A stretch of 64,000 nucleotides of DNA, from contig JHVA01000001.1 in the NCBI GenBank assembly GCA_000688615.1, positions 1,488,001 to 1,552,000 of the forward strand, written 5' to 3'. The notes under the pieces are model-generated. The model saw only the letters and a list, made by a program, of their open reading frames with translations. It ran no database searches and was not told the DNA's origin. Below are positions 8,126 through 16,553 of the stretch, piece after piece. Source of the DNA: Acidobacteriaceae bacterium KBS 146 (GTDB lineage Bacteria; Acidobacteriota; Terriglobia; Terriglobales; Acidobacteriaceae). Made by a program: the position numbers and the translations under genes. The stretch's first letter is position 1, and every line of letters starts with the position of its first letter.

Positions 8126-8268
8126 GTCCGAGAAGGATTTACAGACGATGCAGGAGCTCCCCATCAGGCAACTCTCAGCATCATTCTCGTAGACACATTT
8201 CCTAAACGAAAGGTTTCGCAATTTCAAAAAATCTTTTTCCCTGTGCATGAACTTGCGACAGCCCAATC

Positions 8269-9558
8269 GTGACCGATAGACTCGGACCAGTGTCGAAATC
8301 CCAAAATCTTTTCCGCACCACCCTTGTTGCGGCTTCTTCTCTCATCCTATTCCCACTCTCGGGATGTCGCAGCAGGAGCTTCCCCGATGTGCCTGCCGGA
8401 TATCGAGAGTATGCGTATGTCACAAACGGTAACTCCAATACCGTCAGTGTTCTTGACCTGGTAAACCTGCGTCCGGACCGCACCCTCCGGGTGGGCGATA
8501 ATCCCACCGGCATCGCCGCAAACCCGCAGCGCAATGAGATCTACGCGGTCAACACAAAGTCTGGCACAATTACCGTGATCGACGCACGGAGCAACACCAT
8601 CGTGTCGACGATAGGAGTCCATCGGCAACCTTATTTCATCAGCGTGGATGCGACGGGAGCACGCGCCTACGTCGCGAACTCGGGCTCGAACTCCGTCAGC
8701 GTTATCGACCTGGACCGCCGGCGTGAGATCGCAGCCGTAGGCACGGGCGAGGAGCCCGGTCTCGCACGCGTCTCGCCGGACATGCGATCTGTAGTTGTCT
8801 CGAATCGAAGATCGGGCAGCGTCTCGATCTACAGCGCCGCTTCCTACGCCAGCCCGAGTACCCTGCAGCCAGGGTCTCCGGAAGCTCCGCAGCCTGCACC
8901 GCAAGACGGTTCCGATCCGCCGTTGAAGTTTCGCGCGGCCTTTCCCGACTGCCCTGGAGCGACAGACATCGCCATTCTTCCGGACTCCTCAAAGGCATTC
9001 ATTGCTTGCTCGGGCGGGCATCAGGTCATGGTGATTTCGCTGGCCGCGGCTGTGGGATCATGGCCCGCCCGGCAAGATCCCGCAGCAACTTCAGACCATC
9101 TTCTAACGATGCTGGACGTCGGCACGACACCAGTTCATCTCGCACTGAAGCCGGATGGCGGTGAGGTCTTCGTGTCCAACTTCGGCTCCGATTCCATCTC
9201 AGAGATCGATACCTGGAACAATCAGGTCCTCGGGACCTACATGATTGGCAATAAACCGGTCCATGGCCTGATTACCAAGGACAATTCCACACTATGGGTC
9301 GCGGACTTCGCCTCTGACCTCATCAGCATCTACAGCATCGACGACGGACGTCTCGTAACCACCGTACGTACGGGATCCGCGCCGGACGCCCTGGCTTTCT
9401 CGGCCGACGAACATATCCTTCTGGCGGCAGATGCTCACTCCGGAGACGTTGCGGTCATCCGGACCCAGGGCCAGCAGGGCGCAGCTCTCTTCACCATCCT
9501 GCCAACGGGCTCATCTCCCAACGCCATTGCCGTAAAGTCTGTGCAAACGAAGCCGTAA
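8269..9558 (+). CDS. YVTN-type beta-propeller lipoprotein
   Basis: A 429-residue predicted lipoprotein. The signal peptide ends in a lipobox LSGC with Cys33. After it come repeated blades of the YVTN family: YAYVTNGNSNTVSVLDL, IYAVNTKSGTITVIDA, AYVANSGSNSVSVIDL, VFVSNFGSDSISEIDT and LWVADFASDLISIYSI. These suggest a seven-bladed propeller on the outer or inner membrane surface. The start is GTG at 8269; a second GTG at 8290 is equally possible and would give a more normal signal length. Such proteins serve in binding or surface display; no specific role can be given. Confidence 0.85.
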   Translation: MTDRLGPVSKSQNLFRTTLVAASSLILFPLSGCRSRSFPDVPAGYREYAYVTNGNSNTVSVLDLVNLRPDRTLRVGDNPTGIAANPQRNEIYAVNTKSGTITVIDARSNTIVSTIGVHRQPYFISVDATGARAYVANSGSNSVSVIDLDRRREIAAVGTGEEPGLARVSPDMRSVVVSNRRSGSVSIYSAASYASPSTLQPGSPEAPQPAPQDGSDPPLKFRAAFPDCPGATDIAILPDSSKAFIACSGGHQVMVISLAAAVGSWPARQDPAATSDHLLTMLDVGTTPVHLALKPDGGEVFVSNFGSDSISEIDTWNNQVLGTYMIGNKPVHGLITKDNSTLWVADFASDLISIYSIDDGRLVTTVRTGSAPDALAFSADEHILLAADAHSGDVAVIRTQGQQGAALFTILPTGSSPNAIAVKSVQTKP

Positions 9559-9574
9559 TCCGCTCGCATCTGGT

Positions 9575-10522
9575 TCATCGTTTGCAACTGAATCCGTCTC
9601 TGACCGCATCCAGTTGTTTCCATAGAGCTGCCGGCCGAGGCTCCTTCGACATCTCGAAGAAGACAGCCGTATGGCCGGGCGAGCACTGGGAGGCGACGAC
9701 CTCCGAATGTAGCGAGATCAAACTGCCATGACGGTCATATAGCGTCACCAGCCCGATAAAACTCGCGGCCTGCACTCCGCCAAAACTCGTCGGCCCCATG
9801 CTGGACCCGGCATACTCCGCCGTTATTCGCGAGAGATCGGGAGTAAAGTGATTATTCTGCCCTCGCTGCTTTGCCAACCCCTGAAAGTATGTCGTCATCT
9901 CGGACTGCAGCTGTGCGGCCGAAAACTCCGTCTTGCCGTCAAGCCACCAGAGAATGAGGTAGCTGTGATATTCCGGGGACTCGAGATCATCAAAACCCGG
10001 GGCAAACGACAGATCCTCGAATCCCTGGTGGGCGATCCCTGGGGACCACGGCAAGGGAAAGGGATACCTGGGGTCCATCTCCCAGTCTCCCGGAATCACG
10101 TAGCTGAAACTATCGGTCGGCGGATTTCGATGCGGGTCGAAAGGCTTCCGCACCAGAGTCATCTTCTGAAACTCTCCACCAGCACGAACGATCGAAAGCT
10201 TGATGGACGTGCCCGCCTCGCCGCCTAATCTCTTCTTCATCTCGTTTGTGTCCAAGCCGGCTACGGGCCTCTCATCCGTCTGGACAATCACGTCGCCCGC
10301 TACGATCCCCGCGTTCGCGGCAGCGGAAGCCGGCAACACCTGTCTCACCACGTACACTCCACGCTTATTCGGCTGTTGATCGCTGAAGAGCTGCAGTACG
10401 ACCAGCCCGACCGTCCCGGGCTCTGAACCGAGGATGGGACGGGGGACGGCGACTGAGGCTATTCCGACCAGTACGAAAAGCAGCTTCTTCAGCAACCGGC
10501 ATTCTGCGTCATGTTCTCTCAT
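9575..10522 (-). CDS. Secreted PDZ-domain protein
   Basis: A 315-residue exported protein. The signal peptide is about residues 1-32 (LLKKLLFVLVGIASVAVPRPILGS). A PDZ domain follows at about 35-125, with the carboxylate-binding-type loop RGVYVVRQVLPASAAANAGIVAGDVIVQTDERPV. The C-terminal 180 residues are not recognised; they contain aromatic-rich stretches such as SYLILWWLDGKTEF. I start at the ATG at 10522 because a GAGG precedes it and a signal peptide begins there. The reading frame continues 49 codons upstream without a ribosome site. No protease domain is present, so it is probably a binding or adaptor protein. Confidence 0.75.
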   Translation of the reverse strand: MREHDAECRLLKKLLFVLVGIASVAVPRPILGSEPGTVGLVVLQLFSDQQPNKRGVYVVRQVLPASAAANAGIVAGDVIVQTDERPVAGLDTNEMKKRLGGEAGTSIKLSIVRAGGEFQKMTLVRKPFDPHRNPPTDSFSYVIPGDWEMDPRYPFPLPWSPGIAHQGFEDLSFAPGFDDLESPEYHSYLILWWLDGKTEFSAAQLQSEMTTYFQGLAKQRGQNNHFTPDLSRITAEYAGSSMGPTSFGGVQAASFIGLVTLYDRHGSLISLHSEVVASQCSPGHTAVFFEMSKEPRPAALWKQLDAVRDGFSCKR

Positions 10523-10798
10523 CTGGTTGATCCTCGAAGTTTGCTCGGTGGCAGCCCTCCCAAACGGTGGAGCCTCCCGCACCAGTAAGCACAGGGACTT
10601 CCAAATTCCGATACATAGTTTTCTTGCATTTAGCGAGAACAGCCGAAGGATTCGTTGTTCGAATATCAAAAATCACGTCCATGGACGGACATTTGACCGT
10701 CACTGGCCAGCGCTTCTCCTACAAAGATCGGGGCTGGTGATCTCTGGACACGGTTTTGATCGTCATTTTCAGGAGAGTTTGCACGTAGTGGGGAGTGT

Positions 10799-12922
10799 CT
10801 AAACCTGCCGCGCCAGCACGAGAGTGATATCGTCGGGCTGTTCCTCGGCCCCGATCCAGGCATCGAGCGCCTGCATGACCTGGTTTGAGATGACGTGCAG
10901 CGGTTCGTTTCGATACCTCCGTACCACCTCCATCAGGCGCTCTTCTCCAAACTCCCCGAAGTCGTTCTCTGGCTCTGTGACGCCATCTGAGTAGCCCACA
11001 AGGATGTCTCCAGAGCGCATCTGGAAGCGATCTTCCTCGTAGCGCATGCCGTCCATCAGGCCAACAACGGTACCTCCGCGATCGAGCCGACGCACAACGC
11101 CATCTCTCCCCAGCACAAGCGGAGGAAGCTGGCCTGCATTCGAGTAGGTGAGCATTGCCGACTGGGCATCGTAGTGTGCGAGAAATAAGGTCGCATACTT
11201 TTCCGGCTGGGTGCTGCGATAGAGATGACGATTCAAGAGCGAGAGGATTCGACCTGGCGACTGAAACAGTTCATCGCAGTCTCCTCCCAGATCGTCGCGA
11301 TCGGCCATCAGGCCCGCGAGGACCGACTCGCTGTAGACCAGCTCCTCGCTGGCAAAGCGATACGCTCGCACAGCCGAGTGCAATGTGGCCATGAGAAGCG
11401 CGGCCGAGATTCCCTTGCCGCTGATATCGCCGATGGCAATTCCCACGCCAGTCTCTTTCCGGCTCGCGTGACCATTGTGAGCCGCCTCATGAAAGACCAG
11501 GAAGTCGTAATAATCACCGCTGACTGAACGGGCAGGGCGACACACTCCATGCAGCTCGAGTGTTGGAAGGCTCGTAATCTGCCGCGGGAACAGATTGGCC
11601 TGAACCTCCTGGGCGATCGAGATCTCACTTTGGAGCCGCTCTTTCTCCTTCTGCTCCTGCAGCAAGCGCTGCAAGGAACCGGTCATCTTATTGAAAGAGC
11701 GGCTGAGCTCGGCCAGCTGATCCTGCCGTTTTACGCCGATCCTATTGATGAAATCGCCTTTGTCGATCCTTTGGGTTGCTTCGTAGAGATCGGAAACCGA
11801 AGCCGTAATCGTCTTGCTCAGTCGCGTGGCCATCACCAACGCCAACAGCTCAATTAGGGCGAAGAGCACGCACAACACGATCAGGCCCGTCTTGTAAGCG
11901 TCGATGATCTGACCCCCAAGGGAGGAGCCGAAAAGCTGGTTGTAGAGCAGCGACGGCCGCGAATCCACCTGAATGGGAACGTTGTCGCGATCCCCTGTTC
12001 CCCAGTCCGTAACCCCGATGGTCGAAAGGAAATGCACCTGAATGTCCAGCAGATTCACCCCTGGAATCTGCATGCCTCCCGAGACCGAGGTGCTCCTCCG
12101 TCGAAGACGTCCCTCGCGGGTGCGCTCCTCCGATTCCCGTTCTGCGAGGAGCTGAGCACGTCCCAGACCGGTCGAGATCCTATCCATGACCTGCCTGTCG
12201 ACGATCAGGCTGGTAATCAGACTCAGCAGACGTCCATCCCGCAGTTTGCGCTGATTGAGCGCAGTCAGGTAGAGATCATTCCCATCGAGCACAAGCCCGG
12301 AGAATTGCCCCCCTTTGACCTCCGCTGCCCAGGGAGGAAGACCGAGGGGAGTCTTTCCATGATGTGCTTCCTGCATTGCAGGAGCCCCATTGATATAGAC
12401 CGAACTCTCCAACGTAGGCCTGGCGCCTGTCACACCGCCTCCGGACAGATCGCTGCGGTCGAATGCGAGGGGCATCTGGTCGCCCTGAACGAGATGCGAT
12501 ACCAGCTCGATGCGATGCCCATTGTCACTGCTCATCTGCGCCACCTGCTCCTGAAGACGTGAATCGGCAAGGTGGATTGCAAACTGTCCAGCCGCAACAT
12601 AGCCGGAGATCGAAACCAGGATGACAAACAGGACCAGGGGGGCAAGGCCGATAAGAAGATAGGTAACGACCAGCTTGTTACGAAGACTCCACAACATCCG
12701 TCGTCGAACCGTCCGCACAAACAGCGGAATCGCCGTCGATGCCAGAGCGATGCCTACCAGCACCTGGATGACTGTAAAAAACAGTCCCGCAGTGCCGGGG
12801 AGCATTCGCAACAAAAAAAGCAGACAGAACCATACGGTCAGCCAAAACACCGCGCCAGAGAGACCCTTGGGGGCCTTCTTGAGTATGGCGAACGAGCTTT
12901 TTGTGTCGTTAGCGGTCTGCAT
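10799..12922 (-). CDS. Membrane-bound HAMP/PP2C (SpoIIE/RsbU-type) serine phosphatase
   Basis: A 707-residue protein. Three N-terminal hydrophobic segments (about 25-110) precede an extracytoplasmic sensor region. Another helix near 345-365 leads into a HAMP domain (LSKTITASVSDLYEATQRIDKGDFINRIG), a short coiled coil (LLQEQKEKERLQSEISIAQEVQ) and the PP2C domain. Catalytic metal motifs are SVSGDYYDFLVF, IGDISGKGISAALLMA and VGYSDGVTEPEND. This layout is that of RsbU-like phosphatases that control anti-sigma partner switching. No anti-sigma or anti-anti-sigma gene is adjacent. The start overlaps the end of the upstream YihY gene by 14 bp, so the two are co-transcribed. Confidence 0.9.
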   Translation of the reverse strand: MQTANDTKSSFAILKKAPKGLSGAVFWLTVWFCLLFLLRMLPGTAGLFFTVIQVLVGIALASTAIPLFVRTVRRRMLWSLRNKLVVTYLLIGLAPLVLFVILVSISGYVAAGQFAIHLADSRLQEQVAQMSSDNGHRIELVSHLVQGDQMPLAFDRSDLSGGGVTGARPTLESSVYINGAPAMQEAHHGKTPLGLPPWAAEVKGGQFSGLVLDGNDLYLTALNQRKLRDGRLLSLITSLIVDRQVMDRISTGLGRAQLLAERESEERTREGRLRRRSTSVSGGMQIPGVNLLDIQVHFLSTIGVTDWGTGDRDNVPIQVDSRPSLLYNQLFGSSLGGQIIDAYKTGLIVLCVLFALIELLALVMATRLSKTITASVSDLYEATQRIDKGDFINRIGVKRQDQLAELSRSFNKMTGSLQRLLQEQKEKERLQSEISIAQEVQANLFPRQITSLPTLELHGVCRPARSVSGDYYDFLVFHEAAHNGHASRKETGVGIAIGDISGKGISAALLMATLHSAVRAYRFASEELVYSESVLAGLMADRDDLGGDCDELFQSPGRILSLLNRHLYRSTQPEKYATLFLAHYDAQSAMLTYSNAGQLPPLVLGRDGVVRRLDRGGTVVGLMDGMRYEEDRFQMRSGDILVGYSDGVTEPENDFGEFGEERLMEVVRRYRNEPLHVISNQVMQALDAWIGAEEQPDDITLVLARQV

Positions 12923-13922
12923 CTATCTCTTTCTTTGTTTCCAGCGCCGCCAGCTGTTCCTCCATCTTAGCTTTTCGTGCGAGCCGCAGAGTATAGCGAG
13001 TCGCAGAGACGTGCGCACCTGCAAGAACCAGCAGTCCTGACAGGAATGCCCACATCATCAAGCCTACCGAGATGTAGAACGGTCCATATACAGACTGAAA
13101 GTCAAGCCAGGGTAAAGCCCTTACATAAAGATACTTCGCCAGTTCCCAAAGCAATCCTACAATCAGAGCGGTCGGAATTACGGCGCGCGCTGGAACCTTC
13201 CGATTGGGAAGAATCCAGTAGATCAGAAAGAACAGAAGAATACTGAGGGCGATGCCACAGAATTTCATGAACCATTGTGCAGCGAAGCCATACGCGGGAC
13301 TCTCTGTATGCCCGAAAAACAAGAGGCCCAGAAAGGTTTTTGAACCGGAGGTGGAAGCAACCGAAGCCAGTGCAAGAACACCGACCGCAAAGGCAAGGCC
13401 CAGAGAAACAAACTGATTCCGCAGATAGCTACGGTTTGTAGTGACTCCCCACACGCTGTTGAGCGCGACTTCGAGCGGAAGAAAGACTCCGGTTGAGCTG
13501 ACCAGAAGCATGACCAGCGAGAAGACCTGCACACCTTTTCTGGGGTGAGCCAGAAGCTGCATATTGCGCATGACAAAATCCTGCCCTACGGGAAGGAAAC
13601 CATGCATCATGTCGCCGACCACCTGCTCCATCGCGCGAGAGTGGAAAACTCTCCGGCAGAGCGTCAATAACAGCACAATGAAGGGAAACAGAGACAAAAT
13701 CGCATTCGCCGCTACGCTGAAGGCGTACGTATGAACCTCCGTACGCGTCATGTACTGGACGAGAGCTACGACCTGTGGCCAGAATCCTGATTCAAGGACC
13801 GCAGGAGCGACGAACTCAATAGGGACCTCGGGAGCACCTTCCTGCTTTTCTGATTGCGATTCGGTCGTGGCGGGGCTTCCTGTTTCTACAGATTTGGGAT
13901 TGGGCGGACGAATGGAAAACAT
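12909..13922 (-). CDS. YihY/BrkB-family inner-membrane protein
   Basis: A 337-residue polytopic membrane protein of the YihY (virulence factor BrkB) family. Seen are the family's TYAFSVAANAILSLFPFIVLLLTL, the glycine/serine-rich helix LVMLLVSSTGVFLPLEVALNSVWGV, YWILPNRKVPARAVIPTALIVGLLWELAKYLY, and YGPFYISVGLMMWAFLSGLLVLAGAHVSA. The N-terminal 40 residues are charged and probably disordered. The C-terminal tail is a charged helix (ARKAKMEEQLAALETKKE). Its function is unknown. BrkB was once thought to be RNase BN, which is now discarded. It is the first gene of a two-gene unit with the PP2C phosphatase. Confidence 0.9.
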   Translation of the reverse strand: MFSIRPPNPKSVETGSPATTESQSEKQEGAPEVPIEFVAPAVLESGFWPQVVALVQYMTRTEVHTYAFSVAANAILSLFPFIVLLLTLCRRVFHSRAMEQVVGDMMHGFLPVGQDFVMRNMQLLAHPRKGVQVFSLVMLLVSSTGVFLPLEVALNSVWGVTTNRSYLRNQFVSLGLAFAVGVLALASVASTSGSKTFLGLLFFGHTESPAYGFAAQWFMKFCGIALSILLFFLIYWILPNRKVPARAVIPTALIVGLLWELAKYLYVRALPWLDFQSVYGPFYISVGLMMWAFLSGLLVLAGAHVSATRYTLRLARKAKMEEQLAALETKKEIDADR

Positions 13923-13948
13923 AGAGATCCAGGAGCGACCGGGGAGTA

Positions 13949-13968
13949 GCCTCGTATTGATACGAGGC
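13949..13968 (-). promoter_or_regulatory. Perfect palindrome in the leader of the YihY gene
   Basis: GCCTCGTAT-TG-ATACGAGGC lies 26 bp upstream of the YihY start. With a 4-nt loop it forms an 8-bp hairpin, or it may be a symmetric protein site. No T-run follows, so it is not a terminator. Confidence 0.4.
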
Positions 13969-14331
13969 CAGTGTCCCTCCTAATCCATCTTCGATGCTAG
14001 CAGAGTGAATTGGGCGACCTCATTTGCAATAACGATCTGCAGCTGCAATGGAAGATTTCTCCGCAGGAGCCACGACACCTCCGAACCTTCTTCGATCACA
14101 CCCTTCATGCCCACAGAGATTCACTTAGCGGTGCTCTTGGCCAGAGAAGGGCGAGAGCCTGTTCCTCAGGATCACAACTCTCCTATGCCGCTGGGTTCAC
14201 TACGCGAGTCCGATTCGCTTGCCTACAGGGCTGACGGTGCGAGCAACCAAGCTTGTTCCCTAACAGTCGTACTAGTTTGTACGTTGCACGCATTCTGCGC
14301 AGGCTATGCGCCGCCCAATGGAGTCTCCGAG
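13969..14331. other. Intergenic region between divergent genes, with one possible promoter
   Basis: No credible gene is seen in these 363 bp. A possible sigma-70 site for the DUF4142 gene is TTGTTC at 14253-14258, a 17-nt spacer, and TTTGTA at 14276-14281, about 50 bp before the start codon. The remaining sequence contains readings without ribosome sites or family resemblance. Confidence 0.35.
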
Positions 14332-14841
14332 ATGAAGAAGTTAAGAAAAGCCGCCTCGCTTGCCCTCGTCGTGGGGTCGTTGATGACGATCTCCGCGACA
14401 GCCCAATCTCCGTCAGATGGCGACAAGAAGTTTCTCGCCACAGCATCCCAATCAGATGTCAATGAGATCAAACTCAGTGAACTCGCAGAGCAAAAAGCAA
14501 CTAACCCGGCTGTCAAGGCGTTCGCAACGAAGATGGTGTCTGAGCACAAGAAGATGAGCGCTAGCATGAAACCATTTGCCGAATCGTGGGGCTTAACCGC
14601 ACCTACAGATCTAGATGAGGACCACAAATCTGACTATGCCAAACTAAATGGCCTGTCGGGTGCGGATTTCGACAAGGAGTATATGGATCTCATGGTTTCC
14701 GATCATTCGAAGGCGCTCGATTTATTCACCGACGAAGCGAAGGACACTAAAGACAAGAAGTTCCGTGCTGTAGTGCTTAAGGGCAAAACCATGGTGGCGG
14801 CCCATAAAAACATGGCGTATGACCTGAAGAAGAAGTTGTAA
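14332..14841 (+). CDS. Secreted DUF4142 protein
   Basis: A 169-residue exported protein. A signal peptide of about 25 residues (KKLRKAASLALVVGSLMTISATAQS) precedes the DUF4142 domain, with DKKFLATASQSDVNEIKLSELAEQKATNP, FATKMVSEHKKMSA and DKEYMDLMVSDHSKALDLF. The domain is a ferritin-like helical bundle of unknown function that is very common in soil bacteria. The ATG at 14332 has a GGAG about 9 nt upstream. The longer in-frame reading from 14005 lacks a ribosome site and would bury the signal peptide. Confidence 0.88.
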   Translation: MKKLRKAASLALVVGSLMTISATAQSPSDGDKKFLATASQSDVNEIKLSELAEQKATNPAVKAFATKMVSEHKKMSASMKPFAESWGLTAPTDLDEDHKSDYAKLNGLSGADFDKEYMDLMVSDHSKALDLFTDEAKDTKDKKFRAVVLKGKTMVAAHKNMAYDLKKKL

Positions 14842-15350
14842 ATCCGAATGGTGGTGAAGTAGACCCGGCCTGAACGCCGAATAGATGCCAGTTTGTGGCG
14901 GTCTTACTATTTGTTCACGCGTTCATTACGAGAAGTTCACGTAGTCGACGGTGATGCGCGCAGGTAGGACTGCGAACCGCTTCGCGTGGCGTGGAGGCCG
15001 ACTGTGCCGTAGAAAGCGAACCGCGGATACAGATCAGCCTTTGCGCTGCCGATGCGTTCAGATTGTGCCATCGCGACGAGTCCAGCCTTCCGATATCCGG
15101 AAGGCGCCGCAGCATTTCTGCTTTATTCCCAGTCATCCTTAGGTGATTTGTTCGTCCGCAACTGCTGAGGTTCAGCGCGATACGCGTTTCATGTACCCAA
15201 TAAGGTATAGTGACGCTGTGCATAACACTGCACCTGACGAGAGCTAATTTCGGGGAACCTACACCCGGATAGTCTTTACCTTCCGATCACAATCCTCCCT
15301 GGCTGCATCTGTTGCTCAATTCCAACAACGACGCACAGTGGAGATCCGTC
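14842..15350. other. Gene-free region
   Basis: No reading frame here has a ribosome site, codon bias or family resemblance on either strand. I see no tRNA-like or terminator-like structure. Confidence 0.5.
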
Positions 15351-15818
15351 ATGTCTGAAAAGCACGAATCAAATTGGGTTAACGGGACCGACCAATACGC
15401 AAATGAAACCCCTGACAAACCAACCAAAGCCACATCCTCCAGCAACCTAGATCGGTTCCCGCCTTGGTCTACAATTCAAGACTCCGAAACTTCTGAAAAC
15501 TCATCCAGTAGCCCCGAGACGGCAACGCAAGAAGATCGGGGCCAGCTTAAATGGAATGAGCAACGTCGCGGAAAAGGCGCTACGTCCAACAACCCAAAGG
15601 AAGGTTCTGACTGGTTAGGAGGGCCGCAGAACGGAAATGAATCCCCCAGCACATCGACCGAAGGAGCCTACCAGTCAACGGCTCACTCAACTGGTTACAC
15701 GGATCAGTTGGGTAGTGCTGATTGGCTGGGAGGGCCGCAGAACGGAAACGAAATTCCCGGTAACGGTGGCAATGGCGGTAATGGCGGTAATGCCAGCGAA
15801 TCTCTCAAGAAACCATAG
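15351..15818 (+). CDS. Hydrophilic repeat-containing protein of unknown function
   Basis: A 155-residue, strongly polar protein with no hydrophobic segment and few long aliphatics, predicted to be disordered. It opens MSEKHESNWVNGTDQYANE and contains two copies of DWLGGPQNGNE (encoded at 15609-15641 and 15720-15752). It ends in a Gly/Asn run (GNGGNGGNGGN). A related short motif near the start (NWVNGTDQYANE) may be a third, diverged copy. A GGAG lies about 7 nt before the ATG, which supports translation. I do not recognise the family. It stands alone between two gene-poor stretches. Confidence 0.5.
   Translation: MSEKHESNWVNGTDQYANETPDKPTKATSSSNLDRFPPWSTIQDSETSENSSSSPETATQEDRGQLKWNEQRRGKGATSNNPKEGSDWLGGPQNGNESPSTSTEGAYQSTAHSTGYTDQLGSADWLGGPQNGNEIPGNGGNGGNGGNASESLKKP
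15609..15752 (+). repeat. Two 33-bp direct repeats encoding DWLGGPQNGNE
   Basis: The copies at 15609-15641 and 15720-15752 are 111 bp (37 codons) apart. The middle GAGGGCCGCAGAACGGAAA is identical at DNA level, while the flanking codons differ synonymously (TTA/CTG, AAT/AAC, GAC/GAT). That pattern suggests selection on the peptide. Confidence 0.7.
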
Positions 15819-16429
15819 ACCGCTCCAAAAACGACAACTCAACAAGGTTATGGCCACACCAAAGGTGGTTGGTAATGGAATGCCCGTCTTAGCCCGATGC
15901 AATTCCTAGTCAATACATGACTGATCCAACCACGGTCCCGCACAGTGTGCGTTGTCAAAAGCGCACACTGCGCGGACCTTGTCACATCCAGCGATAAGCT
16001 ACTTCGTCTGTGATCCCTGTCGGGCATTGTCCCTCATCACTAGGAGCGGTCGTGTTGAAGACGCGGAAGCTGCCGGTCAGAGTTCGAACCGTGTGGCTAG
16101 GTGTCGTGTAGATCGGTGGGTGTTGGTACTTGCGATGATCGGCGCAATGGTATGCGCTGTACCGATGCAAACTTGGGGGCACCCGGTTGAGCGCCTAGGG
16201 CGAATGGACTGTAGACCTGTTGAGCGCATGCGACGAGTGTGCCGAGCGCCAGGGCAAGTGCAGCAAAGAGGATGGGAAACCGTGATATGGCTTTTCGGCC
16301 TTGTGATTGTTTTTAGCCGTATCAAGACTAAAAAGCCGGAATTCCTGGACTATGCGGAAAACACGGAATCCAGCTAACCTGCTGTATTTGCCATATTTGG
16401 TTGATTTGTTAGAGGTTTGGAGGTGTAGA
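15819..16429. other. Gene-poor region with one hairpin
   Basis: No confident gene is seen in 611 bp. An inverted repeat, CAGTGTGCG / CGCACACTG (15943-15951 and 15962-15970, 10-nt loop), lies 125 bp after the repeat protein and has no T-tail. On the minus strand, 16097-16318 reads as a lipoprotein-like signal sequence (RFPILFAALALALGTLVAC) followed by about 42 residues, but without any usable start codon. Confidence 0.4.
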
Positions 16430-16521
16430 TGGCGGAGAGGGAGGGATTCGAACCCCCGATAGCCTTGCGACTATGTCTGATTTCGAGTCAGGTGCATTCA
16501 ACCGGGCTCTGCCACCTCTCC
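16430..16521 (-). tRNA. tRNA-Ser (anticodon CGA)
   Basis: On the minus strand the sequence begins GGAGAGGTGGCAGAGCCCGG and ends with the paired CCTCTCC, a discriminator G and an encoded CCA. The anticodon loop reads CT-CGA-AA. A long variable arm with an ATAG/CTAT stem and the T-arm GGGGGTTCGAATCCCTC complete a class II serine tRNA of 92 nt. It reads UCG codons. It is oriented away from queG, which starts 32 bp to the right. Confidence 0.97.
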
Positions 16522-16553
16522 GTCCATTCAGTTTACCCTGAACCTGGTGTCAG

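Noticed and set aside
15952-16377. 141-codon plus-strand frame in the gene-poor region
   Set aside because: It has no ribosome site or recognisable domain, and the sequence is Arg/Cys-rich as in chance frames.
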